64,000 bases of DNA from Bradyrhizobium manausense (GTDB lineage: Bacteria; Pseudomonadota; Alphaproteobacteria; Rhizobiales; Xanthobacteraceae), in NCBI RefSeq assembly GCF_018129685.1, contig NZ_JAFCLG010000001.1, forward strand, positions 1,364,001-1,428,000. The letters are read 5' to 3'. Position numbers and translations under genes: made by a program. Position 1 is the stretch's first letter; each line of letters opens with the position of its first letter. Under the pieces are notes generated by a model, which worked only from the letters and a program-made list of their open reading frames with translations, made no database searches and had not been told where the DNA came from. Shown in pieces: positions 21,266-30,687 of this stretch.

Positions 21266-21293
21266 TCCCTCTCCCCGCGAACGGGGAGAGGGA
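21266..21293 (-). terminator. Intercistronic hairpin between chvE and gguA
   Basis: TCCCTCTCCCCG and CGGGGAGAGGGA form a perfect 12-bp stem with a four-base loop. It lies right after the receptor gene stop. Such a hairpin commonly lets more receptor than transporter be made, by partial termination or by protecting the receptor mRNA 3' end. A related palindrome is at 59190-59213. Confidence 0.65.
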
Positions 21294-21305
21294 AATTTGA
21301 GAGTC

Positions 21306-22379
21306 CTACTGGAATTGCGACTTCTTGTAGTAGCCGCTGTCAATCAGGACTTTCTCCCAATTGTCCTTATACACCACGACCGGCTTCAGCAGATAGGACG
21401 GCACGGTCTTGGCGCCGTTCTCGTAGGTCTTGGTGTCGTTGACCGTGACCTGCTTGCCGGCAAGTGCGGCATCGACCATGTCGGCGGTCACCTTGGCGAG
21501 ATCGCGGGTGTCCTTGAAAATGGTCGAATACTGGTCGCCGCGCAGCATCGCCTTGATCGAAGGAACCTCGGCGTCCTGACCCGAGATGATCGGCATCGGC
21601 TGATCGGCGCTGCCGTAGCCGACGCCCTTCAGCGAGGAGATGATGCCGATCGAGAGGCCGTCATAGGGCGACAGCACCGCGTTGACCTTCTTGTTGCCGT
21701 AGTAGGCGCTGAGCAGATTGTCCATGCGGGCCTGGGCGGTAGCGCCGTCCCAGCGCAAGGTCGCGACCTTGTCCATGCCCATCTGGCCGGAGGCGACCAC
21801 GAGCTTGCCGCTGTCGATATAGGGCTTCAGCACGCTCATCGCGCCGTTGTAGAAGAAGTAAGCGTTGTTGTCGTCGGGCGAGCCGCCGAACAACTCGATG
21901 TTGAAGGGACCCTTGCCCTCCTTGAGGCCAAGCCCCTTCTCGATGGACTCCGCCTGCAACACGCCGACCTGGAAATTGTCGAACGTCGCGTAATAGTCGA
22001 CATTCGGCGTGCCGCGGATCAGGCGGTCATAGGCGATCACGATGATGCCTTTTGCTTTGGCCTGCTTGAGCACGTCGGACAGCGTGGTGCCGTCGATCGC
22101 GGCGATCACCAGCGCCTTGGCGCCCTTGGTCACCATGTTCTCGACCTGCGAGAGCTGGTTCGGAATGTCGTCCTCGGCATATTGCAGGTCGGTGTTGTAG
22201 CCGCGCTCCTTCAGCACCTTCACCATGTTGTTGCCGTCGTCGATCCAGCGCGCCGAGGACTTGGTCGGCATGGCGATGCCGACGGTTGCCTTCTCCTGCG
22301 CGGAGGCCGTCAGCCCCGTGGCCATTGTTGCAGCGCCGGCCAGCGCTATCGCGAGAAATGTCGTCTTCAATTTCAACAT
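21306..22379 (-). CDS. chvE: ChvE-type multiple-monosaccharide periplasmic binding protein
   Basis: Periplasmic aldose receptor, 357 aa, of the ribose-binding superfamily. The signal peptide ends at LTASAQ. The mature part ([20 protein letters not shown], then [18 protein letters not shown]) is characteristic of ChvE and the multiple-sugar receptor MmsE. In Agrobacterium ChvE binds arabinose, galactose and other aldoses in pyranose form, and also signals to VirA; here no vir genes are visible. It sits 74 bases after the lactonase gene and before gguAB. Confidence 0.93.
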   Translation of the reverse strand: MLKLKTTFLAIALAGAATMATGLTASAQEKATVGIAMPTKSSARWIDDGNNMVKVLKERGYNTDLQYAEDDIPNQLSQVENMVTKGAKALVIAAIDGTTLSDVLKQAKAKGIIVIAYDRLIRGTPNVDYYATFDNFQVGVLQAESIEKGLGLKEGKGPFNIELFGGSPDDNNAYFFYNGAMSVLKPYIDSGKLVVASGQMGMDKVATLRWDGATAQARMDNLLSAYYGNKKVNAVLSPYDGLSIGIISSLKGVGYGSADQPMPIISGQDAEVPSIKAMLRGDQYSTIFKDTRDLAKVTADMVDAALAGKQVTVNDTKTYENGAKTVPSYLLKPVVVYKDNWEKVLIDSGYYKKSQFQ

Positions 22380-22453
22380 GCTTCACTCCCGTTGGGTGTC
22401 AGACTGTTTCTTAACTCGTTCAGTACGTCGGTAGAGGTCGGTGTTCGGATCTC

Positions 22454-23335
22454 CTATGCGAGCGTGACATCGGGCTCCGCGCGACCGCGCGCGGAAGCTT
22501 GTAGCAGAAAAGTGCAACCGGCTTGCAAATCGGCGGCGCGCGCCTCCGCATCCATGTCCTGCCAGGCGGATGTCACGAGCAGGCGCGACAGATCCGTGCC
22601 GACGAAAGCAGGACAACTTGCCTGCTTGGCCGGCACCGGCAGCGAGCGCAGGCGTTCGCCTTGCGGAGAATAGACATCGACGCGGCTGGCGCCCCAGCAG
22701 GCATTCCAGATCTGCCCGTCGGCATCACACACCGAGCCGTCAAGCCCGCCGACGCCGGTGTGGCGGAGCAAGATTTCCGGCTCGCCGCGCGGAAGGCCCG
22801 TGTCGGGATTGAGCGGCACCGCATAAAGCATCGCACGCGCGGTGTCCGCGAAATAGCCCGTCGCGCCATCCGGCGAGAAACAGATCGAGTTTGGAATGCT
22901 GATACCCGAAAACAGCGTCGAGATCTTGCCGCGGTGGAGCGCGTAGATGGCACCGGCGCCCCGCTCGGCCCTGCGCCCCATGGTGCCGATCCAGAACGTT
23001 CCGGATTGATGCACGCGGCCATCATTGGAGCGTGTGGCGGGATTATCCGCTTCGAGCGGGCAGAACAGCGTCATTGCGCCGTCGGCGAGCGTGCGGACGT
23101 AGAGGCCATCCTCCGCAACGATGAGCTGCCGCTCGGCGTCGATCCGCCCGAGCGCGCTCGCCATCCGGCCGAGCGCGTGGACACGGATTGCGCCGTTGCC
23201 GAGGTCCGCCTCGAACAGCTTCCCCTCGCGAATGTCAAACCACCACGCGGTATTCGTGGTGACGTCGTAGGTCGGGCCTTCGCCGAGATGGCAAGGATGA
23301 TCGGACAGAACCGATGTCGGCACCTCTTCCATCAT
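22454..23335 (-). CDS. SMP-30/gluconolactonase-family sugar lactonase
   Basis: Metal-dependent beta-propeller lactonase, 293 aa. The N-terminal HLGEGPTYD supplies the metal-binding Glu, and SNDGRVHQSGTFWIGTMG and VGGLDGSVCDADG carry further expected ligands. The ATG pair at 23335 overlaps the mutarotase stop (ATGA), which fixes the start. With the adjacent aldose 1-dehydrogenase it should open L-arabino- or D-galactonolactone to the aldonate. Confidence 0.9.
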   Translation of the reverse strand: MMEEVPTSVLSDHPCHLGEGPTYDVTTNTAWWFDIREGKLFEADLGNGAIRVHALGRMASALGRIDAERQLIVAEDGLYVRTLADGAMTLFCPLEADNPATRSNDGRVHQSGTFWIGTMGRRAERGAGAIYALHRGKISTLFSGISIPNSICFSPDGATGYFADTARAMLYAVPLNPDTGLPRGEPEILLRHTGVGGLDGSVCDADGQIWNACWGASRVDVYSPQGERLRSLPVPAKQASCPAFVGTDLSRLLVTSAWQDMDAEARAADLQAGCTFLLQASARGRAEPDVTLA

Positions 23336-24408
23336 GGCGACCTCACGCCGAAACGATAGACGGTGTGATGCCGGTAGACCCCGCCGGGATCGAGGCGCGG
23401 GCTCGGAAAGTCCGGTCGGTTCGGCGCATTCGGCCAGATGTGCGGTTCCAGGCAAATGGCATCCGACTGCCGGATCAGCTTGCCCCCCTTGCCCGAGATC
23501 GTACCGTCGAGATAGTTGCCGGAGTAGACCTGAAGGCCGGGCTGGTCGGTGAACAGCTCCATGATCCGCCCTGAAAGCGGTGCTTCGAGCCGGGCCGCGA
23601 GCGCAAGCTTGCCATCGCGCGCAAGGCAATAAGTGTGATCGTAGCCCTTGCCATTCCGCAATTGCTGATCGTTCTCGCGGATGCGCGCGCCGACAACGCG
23701 GGCCTCGCGGAAGTCGAATGCTGTGCCGGCCACCGAGCGCGGCGGCTCCGGCAACGGAATGGCAGAGGGATCAATGGCCAGGAAATGCTCTGCCGCGACC
23801 GTCAGTTTGTGATCGAGGGTGGACGTGCCCGACATGGCACCTTCCAGATTGAAGAAGCTGTGATTGGTGAGGTTCACGATGGTCGGCCGGTCGGTCCGCG
23901 CCTCCATCGTGAGCGACAGTTCAGCCGGGCCGGTGACGCGATAGGTCAGGCGCACATCGAGCTTGCCGGGATAGTTCTCCTCGCCATGCGGGCTCGTATA
24001 GGTCAGCGTGACTGCGGGACTGGCGCCGTCGTCTAGGTCGGCAATGTCCCAGAGCTTGCGGTCGAAGCCGTCGAGGCCGCCATGCAGGGCGTTGGGGCCG
24101 TTGTTGATTGGAAGCTGGAAGGCCTCGCCATCCAGTGAAAACCGTCCGTTCGCGATGCGGTTGGCGTAGCGGCCGACGGTCGCACCAAAGAACTTGCGTT
24201 CGGCGAGATAGCCCGCGAAGGCGTCGTGGCCAAGCACGACGTCGTCGGTGCCGCCCCTGGCGTCCGGCGCGATCAGCGCCTGGATCACCGCGCCATGGGT
24301 GATGATGCGAGCCTCAAACCCGCCCTCCCCGCGCAGCACGATACGCTCGACATTGCGTCCGTCCGGGAGCATTCCGAAAACGTCTTTGGTTGTTTTCGCA
24401 CCGACCAT
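23332..24408 (-). CDS. Aldose 1-epimerase (galactose mutarotase)
   Basis: Mutarotase, 358 aa, interconverting alpha and beta anomers of aldoses. GRYANRIANGRF, the catalytic His region NHSFFNLEG and the Glu-bearing QPGLQVYSGNYLDG are all present. It lies two bases after the aldose dehydrogenase gene and overlaps the lactonase gene, so it probably supplies the anomer the dehydrogenase uses. Confidence 0.93.
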   Translation of the reverse strand: MVGAKTTKDVFGMLPDGRNVERIVLRGEGGFEARIITHGAVIQALIAPDARGGTDDVVLGHDAFAGYLAERKFFGATVGRYANRIANGRFSLDGEAFQLPINNGPNALHGGLDGFDRKLWDIADLDDGASPAVTLTYTSPHGEENYPGKLDVRLTYRVTGPAELSLTMEARTDRPTIVNLTNHSFFNLEGAMSGTSTLDHKLTVAAEHFLAIDPSAIPLPEPPRSVAGTAFDFREARVVGARIRENDQQLRNGKGYDHTYCLARDGKLALAARLEAPLSGRIMELFTDQPGLQVYSGNYLDGTISGKGGKLIRQSDAICLEPHIWPNAPNRPDFPSPRLDPGGVYRHHTVYRFGVRSP

Positions 24409-24410
24409 GT

Positions 24411-25337
24411 CTAGTCCACAAACGGTTCGACGATATGACGCTTGCCGAGCAGGAAAGAGTCGGCGACGAGACGAAGCGGCGCCAGGTCGACATCGCTCGC
24501 GCCTGAAGCCGCGAGCTTGACGAAGTGACGGTAGAGTTCTCGATATTCCTCATCTGGCGCCTCGGCAACAACCTTGCCGTCGACCGCCATGATCCTGCCG
24601 CCGCGGGACAACGTCATCCGGCCCTGATCGGTTTCCGCGACGATATCCCAGCTCTGCGGCCCAGTCTGACGAAAGTCGAACTCGGCCGTAACAGGCAGGC
24701 CGTTGATGTCGGTCAGTGTCAGGTTGGCGGCAATCGGCGACTGGCAATTGGAGGGAAAGGCAAGTTCGGCCGCGGTAACGAACACCGGCTTTGGCAGGAT
24801 GCGGGTCAGGATCGACAGCGCATTGATGCCGGGATCGAACACGCCGAGCCCGCCGGGCTCCCAGATCCAGGTCTGGCCGGGATGCCAGACGCGGACGTCT
24901 TCCTTCCAGATGATGTGCACCGACTTGATCTGGCGCGTCGCCAGCCATTCACGGGCCGGCTCGACAGCCGGCGCGTGGCGCGAATGCCAGGTGGCAAACA
25001 AGGTGCGCCTTGCATCCGCCGCCATCGCCACCAGCGGATCGAGCTCGGCAACGCCGATGCCGGGCGGCTTCTCCAGCATGACATGCTTGCCGGCGGCGAG
25101 CGCCGCGGCGGCTTGGGCGCGTCGTACCTGCGGCGGCGTGCAGAGCGACACTGCGTCGATCTCCGGGCCCTTCTCCAGCAGCTCCTCGATGGTCGCAAAA
25201 TGCGGCAGGCCCGGCAGCGACGCATTACGACTGGCAACGGCGGCAAGCATGGCGCCTGACGTCGCGGCGATCGCACCGACATGCTGGTCGCGCGCGATCT
25301 TGCCGAACCCGACAATGGCGATACGAAGATCCGTCAC
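24411..25337 (-). CDS. L-arabinose/D-galactose 1-dehydrogenase (Gfo/Idh/MocA family)
   Basis: NAD(P)-dependent aldose 1-dehydrogenase, 308 aa. The cofactor motif is VGFGKIARDQH, followed by the catalytic EKPPG. WKEDVRVWHPGQTWIWEPGG and LGVFDPGINALSILTRILP closely resemble the Azospirillum L-arabinose 1-dehydrogenase as I remember it, which also oxidises D-galactose. It begins the non-phosphorylating route aldose to lactone to aldonate. The ATG overlaps the FadR stop, confirming coupling. Confidence 0.9.
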   Translation of the reverse strand: MTDLRIAIVGFGKIARDQHVGAIAATSGAMLAAVASRNASLPGLPHFATIEELLEKGPEIDAVSLCTPPQVRRAQAAAALAAGKHVMLEKPPGIGVAELDPLVAMAADARRTLFATWHSRHAPAVEPAREWLATRQIKSVHIIWKEDVRVWHPGQTWIWEPGGLGVFDPGINALSILTRILPKPVFVTAAELAFPSNCQSPIAANLTLTDINGLPVTAEFDFRQTGPQSWDIVAETDQGRMTLSRGGRIMAVDGKVVAEAPDEEYRELYRHFVKLAASGASDVDLAPLRLVADSFLLGKRHIVEPFVD

Positions 25338-26101
25338 GAACTTTCTCCAGATTCCACAGGTACGGCCGGCGCTGTCTCGGCCGCCATTTCCTTATGCCGG
25401 CGCATGCCGTTGTGAATGACAAAGGCCATGGCCTCGGCCGCAGCATCAGCGTCACCGGCTGCGATCGAATCGGCGATCTTCTGGTGCCAGACCAAGGCAA
25501 TCTCGCGGTCCTCCGACCCAGCCGGTGCACTGAGCATGAAAGCCGTACGCAAGGCAGCCTCAATCACATGACCGATGGAGCGCATGAACGGATTGCCGGA
25601 TGCTCGCGCCACCGCAAGGTGCAAGGCAAGGTCGGCTTCGGCAAAGCCAACGGACTCGGATGTTTCGTGCCGCATGCGGTCCATGCTGCGTCGCAGCTCG
25701 GCGATGTCTTCCTCCGAACGGCGCTTGGCCGCGAGCGCTGCTGCGCGCGGTTCGACCGCAAGACGTATTTCGGCGAGATCATTGAGAAAGCGCCGGTCGA
25801 TGCCGGCGTCGAGATGCCAGGCGAGCACATCGGCGTCGAACATGTTCCAGGCGGCGCGCCCTCGCACGACGGTACCAACCCGGGCCTTGGTGGTGAGCAG
25901 TCCCTTGGCGACCAGCGTCTTCACGCTCTCGCGGAGCACCGGCCGCGACACGCCAAACATCGCCGTCAGTTCGGCATCGCCCGGAAGCCGCACTCCTTCC
26001 GCATAGCGGCCGGCGATGATGTCGACGCCGATCGAGCGGGACACCTCCGCATGGTTCGAATGGGCCCGTCGTGTCGGGATAACGACAATGCGCGAGGTCA
26101 T
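25334..26101 (-). CDS. FadR-subfamily GntR transcriptional regulator
   Basis: Transcription regulator, 255 aa. The winged helix is at residues 15-75 (YAEGVRLPGDAELTAMFGVS) and an FCD ligand domain follows (SMDRMRHETSES, HLAVARASGNPF). The ATG at 26101 overlaps the stop of the permease YjfF (ATGA); the extra upstream codons in this frame are shadow. Being inside the operon it controls, it resembles DgoR-type regulators that respond to aldonates or their dehydration products. A candidate operator is at 30796-30816. Confidence 0.9.
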   Translation of the reverse strand: MTSRIVVIPTRRAHSNHAEVSRSIGVDIIAGRYAEGVRLPGDAELTAMFGVSRPVLRESVKTLVAKGLLTTKARVGTVVRGRAAWNMFDADVLAWHLDAGIDRRFLNDLAEIRLAVEPRAAALAAKRRSEEDIAELRRSMDRMRHETSESVGFAEADLALHLAVARASGNPFMRSIGHVIEAALRTAFMLSAPAGSEDREIALVWHQKIADSIAAGDADAAAEAMAFVIHNGMRRHKEMAAETAPAVPVESGESS

Positions 26102-27078
26102 GGGGCTGCTCCCACGCGCTTTGCCACCGGTCGGCGCGCCAGCGCAACCAACCCTTGCTGAAGGGCAATGAAGGCGAACAGCAAGATGCCGGTCGCGATC
26201 TTGGTCCACCAGCTCGACAGCGTGCCGTCGAAATTGATGTAGGTCTGGATCATGCCCTGGATCAGCACACCGAGGAAGGTACCGATCACCGAGCCCTGTC
26301 CACCCGTGAGCAGCGTGCCGCCGATGACCACCGCCGCGATGCTGTCGAGCTCGACGCCGACGGCGGAGAGCGAATATCCGGCGCTTGTGTAGAACGAGAA
26401 CACGATGCCGGCGATGCCTGCGAACAGGCTCGACAGCATGTAGATTTTCACCGTCATCTTGCCGACCGCGACGCCCATCAGGCTGGCGGTCGCTCTGTTG
26501 CCGCCGAGTGCATAGACATTGGCACCGAAGCGGGTCAGATGGAGCAGAAGGGCGCCGCCGATCACGATGGCCAGCATGATGATCGCTATCGCGCTCAGCC
26601 GTCCCCCGCCGGGCATCCGCAATGCAAAATCGGATACGGTTGAATAAATCGGCGCGGTGACCGGCACCGATTCCGTCGAGAGCAGGAAGCTTGCGCCACG
26701 CGCCAGGAACATCCCGGCGAGCGTCACGATGAAAGGCGGCAGATCGAAGACGTGGATGATCGCGCCCATGGCAGCTCCAAAGGCCGCCGAAAGGACGAGG
26801 ATGGCGACGAAAGCGACCAGCGGCGGCACGCCCCAGCGCTCGATCGCAAGCGCGACGAACACGGTGGTGAAGCCGATGACGGAACCGACCGAGAGATCGA
26901 TCCCGCCGGAGATAATCACGAAGGTCATGCCGGTCGCGACGATGCCAAGGAAGGCGTTATCGGTAAGGAGATTGCCGATTACGCGGGTGGAGGCGATGTT
27001 GGGAAACTGCACTGCGCAAGCTGCGAAGCCCGCGACGAGAACGATGGCCGTGATCAGGAGTGGCGAGAGGCCTTTCAT
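26098..27078 (-). CDS. yjfF: Sugar ABC transporter permease YjfF-type
   Basis: Inner-membrane CUT2 permease, 326 aa. GGIDLSVGSVIGFTTVFVAL and FIVTLAGMFLARGASFLLS are the conserved segments of the family. It is the second permease of a YtfQRT-YjfF importer, which in E. coli takes up galactofuranose. It overlaps the YtfT gene by four bases. Confidence 0.91.
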   Translation of the reverse strand: MKGLSPLLITAIVLVAGFAACAVQFPNIASTRVIGNLLTDNAFLGIVATGMTFVIISGGIDLSVGSVIGFTTVFVALAIERWGVPPLVAFVAILVLSAAFGAAMGAIIHVFDLPPFIVTLAGMFLARGASFLLSTESVPVTAPIYSTVSDFALRMPGGGRLSAIAIIMLAIVIGGALLLHLTRFGANVYALGGNRATASLMGVAVGKMTVKIYMLSSLFAGIAGIVFSFYTSAGYSLSAVGVELDSIAAVVIGGTLLTGGQGSVIGTFLGVLIQGMIQTYINFDGTLSSWWTKIATGILLFAFIALQQGLVALARRPVAKRVGAAP

Positions 27079-28067
27079 GGGTTCGCCCTCCGCAAACGCG
27101 CCATGATGCCGGCAAAGCCGGACAGTTTTGGCGATTGTAGCAGCAGCACTGCGAGCACCACCACAGCTTTGACCAGCAGGTTGAACTCCGGCGGATAGCC
27201 GGACAGCAAGATACCGGTGTTCATGGTCTGGATGATCAGCGCGCCTAACACCGCCAGAACCAGGCTGAAGCGCCCGCCGAACAGCGAAGTTCCGCCGATC
27301 ACGACCGCAAGAATGGCGTCCAGCTCCAGCCAGAGGCCGGCATTGTTGGCATCCGCGCCCATGATGTCAGCAGCTGCGATCACGCCGGCGAGCGCAGCGC
27401 AGACACCGCACCAGACATAGACCGCCAGAATCATCGCGCGGGTACCAACGCCGGCAAGCTCGCTGGCCCGGGCGTTGCCACCGGTCGCCTCGATCAGGAG
27501 CCCGAGCGCGGAGCCACGAACCACCGCTCCGGTCAGAATCAACATGCCAAGCGCGATTACGACCGGGACCGGGACGCCGAGAATAGCGCCGTTGCCGAGC
27601 CAGACCAGATCCGGCGAGGTAAAGGTCACAATGCGCCCCTCGGTGATAAGCTGGGCGATGCCGCGCCCTGCCACCATCAGGATCAGCGTCGCCACGATCG
27701 GCTGCATGCCGAGCACGGCGACAAGGAAGCCGTTCCACAATCCGCAGACGAGCCCGGCGCCGAGCGCAGCCGCCAGCACCACCGGCAGGCTGTAACTATC
27801 GGCGAGGCTCGCCGCGATCGCGCCGCAGATGGCCATCACCGCGCCGACCGAAAGATCGATGCCGCGTGTCGCGATCACCAGCACCATGCCGAGCGAGAGC
27901 AGCGCCACTGGCGTGCCGCGATCGAGCACGTCGATCAGGCTGCCGAACAGGCGGCCATCCTGAAGGCGCAGGTCGAAGAACTGCGGCGACACCACGCGGT
28001 CGACCGCAAGGATAACGATCAGCGCCAGGATCTGGGCAAGGCCGCGGCGCGGCAACAACGCTGTCAT
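27075..28067 (-). CDS. ytfT: Sugar ABC transporter permease YtfT-type
   Basis: Inner-membrane CUT2 permease, 330 aa, beginning MTALLPRRGLAQILALIVIL and carrying RGIDLSVGAVMAICGAIAAS. It pairs with YjfF as a heterodimer, unlike the single permease of the Ggu system. Start and stop each overlap neighbouring genes by four bases. Confidence 0.91.
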   Translation of the reverse strand: MTALLPRRGLAQILALIVILAVDRVVSPQFFDLRLQDGRLFGSLIDVLDRGTPVALLSLGMVLVIATRGIDLSVGAVMAICGAIAASLADSYSLPVVLAAALGAGLVCGLWNGFLVAVLGMQPIVATLILMVAGRGIAQLITEGRIVTFTSPDLVWLGNGAILGVPVPVVIALGMLILTGAVVRGSALGLLIEATGGNARASELAGVGTRAMILAVYVWCGVCAALAGVIAAADIMGADANNAGLWLELDAILAVVIGGTSLFGGRFSLVLAVLGALIIQTMNTGILLSGYPPEFNLLVKAVVVLAVLLLQSPKLSGFAGIMARLRRANP

Positions 28068-29605
28068 GCCCGTGCCTCTTGCATCGCCGCGCCATCGGCG
28101 GCAATGGCCCCGAGAATATTGGTGACGTCGATCGCCTCGCCCGAGAGCTCCTCGACATGCGTGCGATCGCGCAGCACGATCACGCGATCGGAATACGTCA
28201 CGATCTCGTCGAGCTCGGAGGAGATCACGAGCAGCGCCAGCCCGTCGTCACACAGCTCGCGGATGAGGCGAATGATCTCGGCGTGCGCACCAACGTCGAT
28301 GCCGCGCGTCGGTTCATCCAGCACGAGGAGCCGTGGTGACGTCGCCAGCCAGCGCGCCAGCAGCGCCTTTTGCTGATTGCCGCCGGATAGCAGGCCGACG
28401 GGCCGCTCTGGATCCGGAGGACGGATATCGAGCATCTTGACGTAGCGCTTCGCGATTTCGTCCTGCTCGCGGCGCGACAGCGGCCGATGCAGGCCGCGCT
28501 TGGCCTGAAGCGCGAGTACAATGTTCTCGCGCACGGTGAGCTCGGCGACGATACCGTCAGTCTTGCGTTCTTCCGGGCAATAGCCGAAGCCGTGGCGCAC
28601 ACCGTCGCGCGGCGACTGCAGCCGTATGGAAGCGCCCGCGACCATCGCCTGCCCGCCATCGGCGCGCTCGGCGCCGAACACCAGCCGCGCCGTCTCGGTC
28701 CGTCCCGAGCCGAGCAGCCCGGCGAGGCCGACAACCTCGCCATGACGCAGCTCGAGATTGAAGGGGGCGACGTAGCCCGCCTTGCCGTAATTCTGGAAGC
28801 TCGCACAGACCTCGCGCGGCAGACGGTCGCTCGTCGCCGTGCGCGCGCCGGTGGTCTCGGCCAGCTCGCGGCCCAGCATCATCCGGATCAATTCGAGCCG
28901 CGGCAGCGAGGCTGTCTCGCGCTCGCCGACCAGGCGGCCGTTGCGCAAGACAGTGATGCGGTCGGAGATCTCGTAGACCTGGTCGAGGAAATGGCTCACG
29001 AAGACGATGCCGATGCCGCGCTTCGCCAGCTGGCGCATGATGCCAAAAAGAATCTCGACCTCGTGGCGATCGAGGCTCGCGGTTGGCTCGTCCAGGATCA
29101 GCACGCGGGCGGAGAGATCGACCGCGCGCGCGATCGCGGTGACATGCTGGATGGCCACCGAATAATTGCCGAGCGGTGCGGCCACATCGATGTCGAGACC
29201 GAAATCCGCAAGCAGCACCTTTGCGCGGCGGCGCATCTCACCTTCGCGCACGATCCCGAAGCGCATCGGCTGGCGGTCGAGAAACAGGTTCTGCGCCACC
29301 GATAGGTTCGGCAGCAGATTGACTTCCTGGTAAACGGTGGCAATGCCGGCCTCAAGCGCCGCCTTGGCCGAACGCGGCGCAACCTCTTCGCCGCCCAGCC
29401 TGACAAGCCCGGCATCGCGTGGGAACACGCCGGTGATGACCTTGATCAGCGTGGATTTGCCGGCGCCGTTCTCGCCGAGCAGAGCATGGATCTCGCCGGC
29501 GCGAAGCGTGAAGTCCACTTCCTGCAACGCGCGCACCGCGGCAAAGCTCTTGCTGATCCCGCGCACCTCCAGGAGGGACGGAGCAGGATCAAGGCTGTTC
29601 TCCAT
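28064..29605 (-). CDS. ytfR: Sugar ABC transporter ATP-binding protein YtfR-type
   Basis: Double-domain CUT2 ATPase, 513 aa. The first Walker A is GENGAGKSTLIK; the second half has LSGGNQQKALLARWLATSPR and LDEPTRGIDVGAH. It lies 116 bases after the receptor gene, with a hairpin between them. Confidence 0.92.
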   Translation of the reverse strand: MENSLDPAPSLLEVRGISKSFAAVRALQEVDFTLRAGEIHALLGENGAGKSTLIKVITGVFPRDAGLVRLGGEEVAPRSAKAALEAGIATVYQEVNLLPNLSVAQNLFLDRQPMRFGIVREGEMRRRAKVLLADFGLDIDVAAPLGNYSVAIQHVTAIARAVDLSARVLILDEPTASLDRHEVEILFGIMRQLAKRGIGIVFVSHFLDQVYEISDRITVLRNGRLVGERETASLPRLELIRMMLGRELAETTGARTATSDRLPREVCASFQNYGKAGYVAPFNLELRHGEVVGLAGLLGSGRTETARLVFGAERADGGQAMVAGASIRLQSPRDGVRHGFGYCPEERKTDGIVAELTVRENIVLALQAKRGLHRPLSRREQDEIAKRYVKMLDIRPPDPERPVGLLSGGNQQKALLARWLATSPRLLVLDEPTRGIDVGAHAEIIRLIRELCDDGLALLVISSELDEIVTYSDRVIVLRDRTHVEELSGEAIDVTNILGAIAADGAAMQEARA

Positions 29606-29684
29606 AACGACGTCACTCCCAGCGGCGCCCGCTTATGCTACGGACGCCCAGCCTATTCGTTCGCGCAACGATTGCGAAGGGGGT

Positions 29685-29709
29685 GCCGGACCACAAGGCG
29701 TGGTCCGGC
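29685..29709 (-). terminator. Intercistronic hairpin between ytfQ and ytfR
   Basis: GCCGGACCAC (29685-29694) pairs perfectly with GTGGTCCGGC (29700-29709) around a five-base loop. It starts 13 bases past the receptor stop, the same arrangement as after chvE, so partial termination or 3'-end protection is likely. Confidence 0.6.
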
Positions 29710-29721
29710 GAAACGCCCGCC

Positions 29722-30687
29722 TCAGTAACCGAGGCCCTTCTTGCTGTCGTATTCCTTCTGCGGATTGTCGGTGGCGGTGAGCAGCCTGGATTCGGTCTGG
29801 ATCCACTTCGGCGGAACGGTGCCCTTTTCCTTGAAGGCAGCGACGGCGTCGAAGGCCGGACCCGCCATGTTCGGCGTCAGCTCGACCGTGGCATTGGCTT
29901 CGCCGGCAACCATTGCCTTGAAGATGTCGGGAACCGCGTCGATCGACACAGTGAGGATGTCCTTGCCCGGCTTGAGACCGGCTTCCTTCATCGCCTGGAT
30001 GGCACCCACCATCATGTCGTCGTTGTGGGCGTAGACCGCGCAGATGTTCTTGCCGCCGCCTTCGGCCTTGATGAAGCTTTCCATGACTTCCTTGCCCTTG
30101 GCGCGGGTGAAGTCGCCGGTCTGGCTGCGCACAATCTTGAGGTTGGCGTGCTTGGCGACCGCCGTGTCAAAGCCCTTCTTGCGGTTGGCGGCGACGCTGG
30201 CGCCGACCGTACCCTGCAATTCGACGATGTTGCACGCCTTGTCGCCGACAGTCTTGGCCAGCCAGTCGCCGGCGACCTCGCCTTCGTGCACGCTGTCCGA
30301 GGTGACGGCGGTGAGATAGAGGTCCTTGCCCGACGGGTCGATGTCGCGGTCGAGCAGCACGACGGGAATCTTGGCTTCCTTGGCTTCCTTCAGCACCGCA
30401 TCCCAGCCGGTCGCGACGACGGGCGCGAGGAAGATCGCGTCGACATTCTGCGCGATGAAGGAGCGGATCGCCTTGATCTGGTTTTCCTGCTTCTGCTGCG
30501 CGTCGGCGATCTTGAGATTGACCTTGCGCTTGGCGGCCTCCTGCTTGGAGACCGACGTCTCGGCCGCGCGCCAGCCGGATTCCGATCCGATCTGCGAGAA
30601 GCCGATGGTCAGCTCTGCAGCGTTCGCCGGCAGCGCGAGCAACAGGGCGGCCGAGGCGCTGGCCGCAAAGAGGGCTTTGAGGGTCAT
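29722..30687 (-). CDS. ytfQ: Sugar ABC transporter periplasmic binding protein YtfQ-type
   Basis: Periplasmic receptor, 321 aa, with a signal peptide ending at LPANA. ELTIGFSQIGSESGWRAAET is the YtfQ hallmark, followed by VLLDRDIDPSGKD. The ATG at 30687 is preceded by GGGAGAA and begins the signal peptide; a TTG six codons upstream is less likely. In E. coli the receptor binds galactofuranose; L-arabinofuranose-type ligands are also plausible here. First gene of the transporter operon. Confidence 0.92.
   Translation of the reverse strand: MTLKALFAASASAALLLALPANAAELTIGFSQIGSESGWRAAETSVSKQEAAKRKVNLKIADAQQKQENQIKAIRSFIAQNVDAIFLAPVVATGWDAVLKEAKEAKIPVVLLDRDIDPSGKDLYLTAVTSDSVHEGEVAGDWLAKTVGDKACNIVELQGTVGASVAANRKKGFDTAVAKHANLKIVRSQTGDFTRAKGKEVMESFIKAEGGGKNICAVYAHNDDMMVGAIQAMKEAGLKPGKDILTVSIDAVPDIFKAMVAGEANATVELTPNMAGPAFDAVAAFKEKGTVPPKWIQTESRLLTATDNPQKEYDSKKGLGY

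Noticed and set aside
21306..22379. ChvE as a sign of a virulence (vir) system
   Set aside because: No vir, T-DNA or type IV secretion genes are present; ChvE-GguAB here fits sugar uptake.
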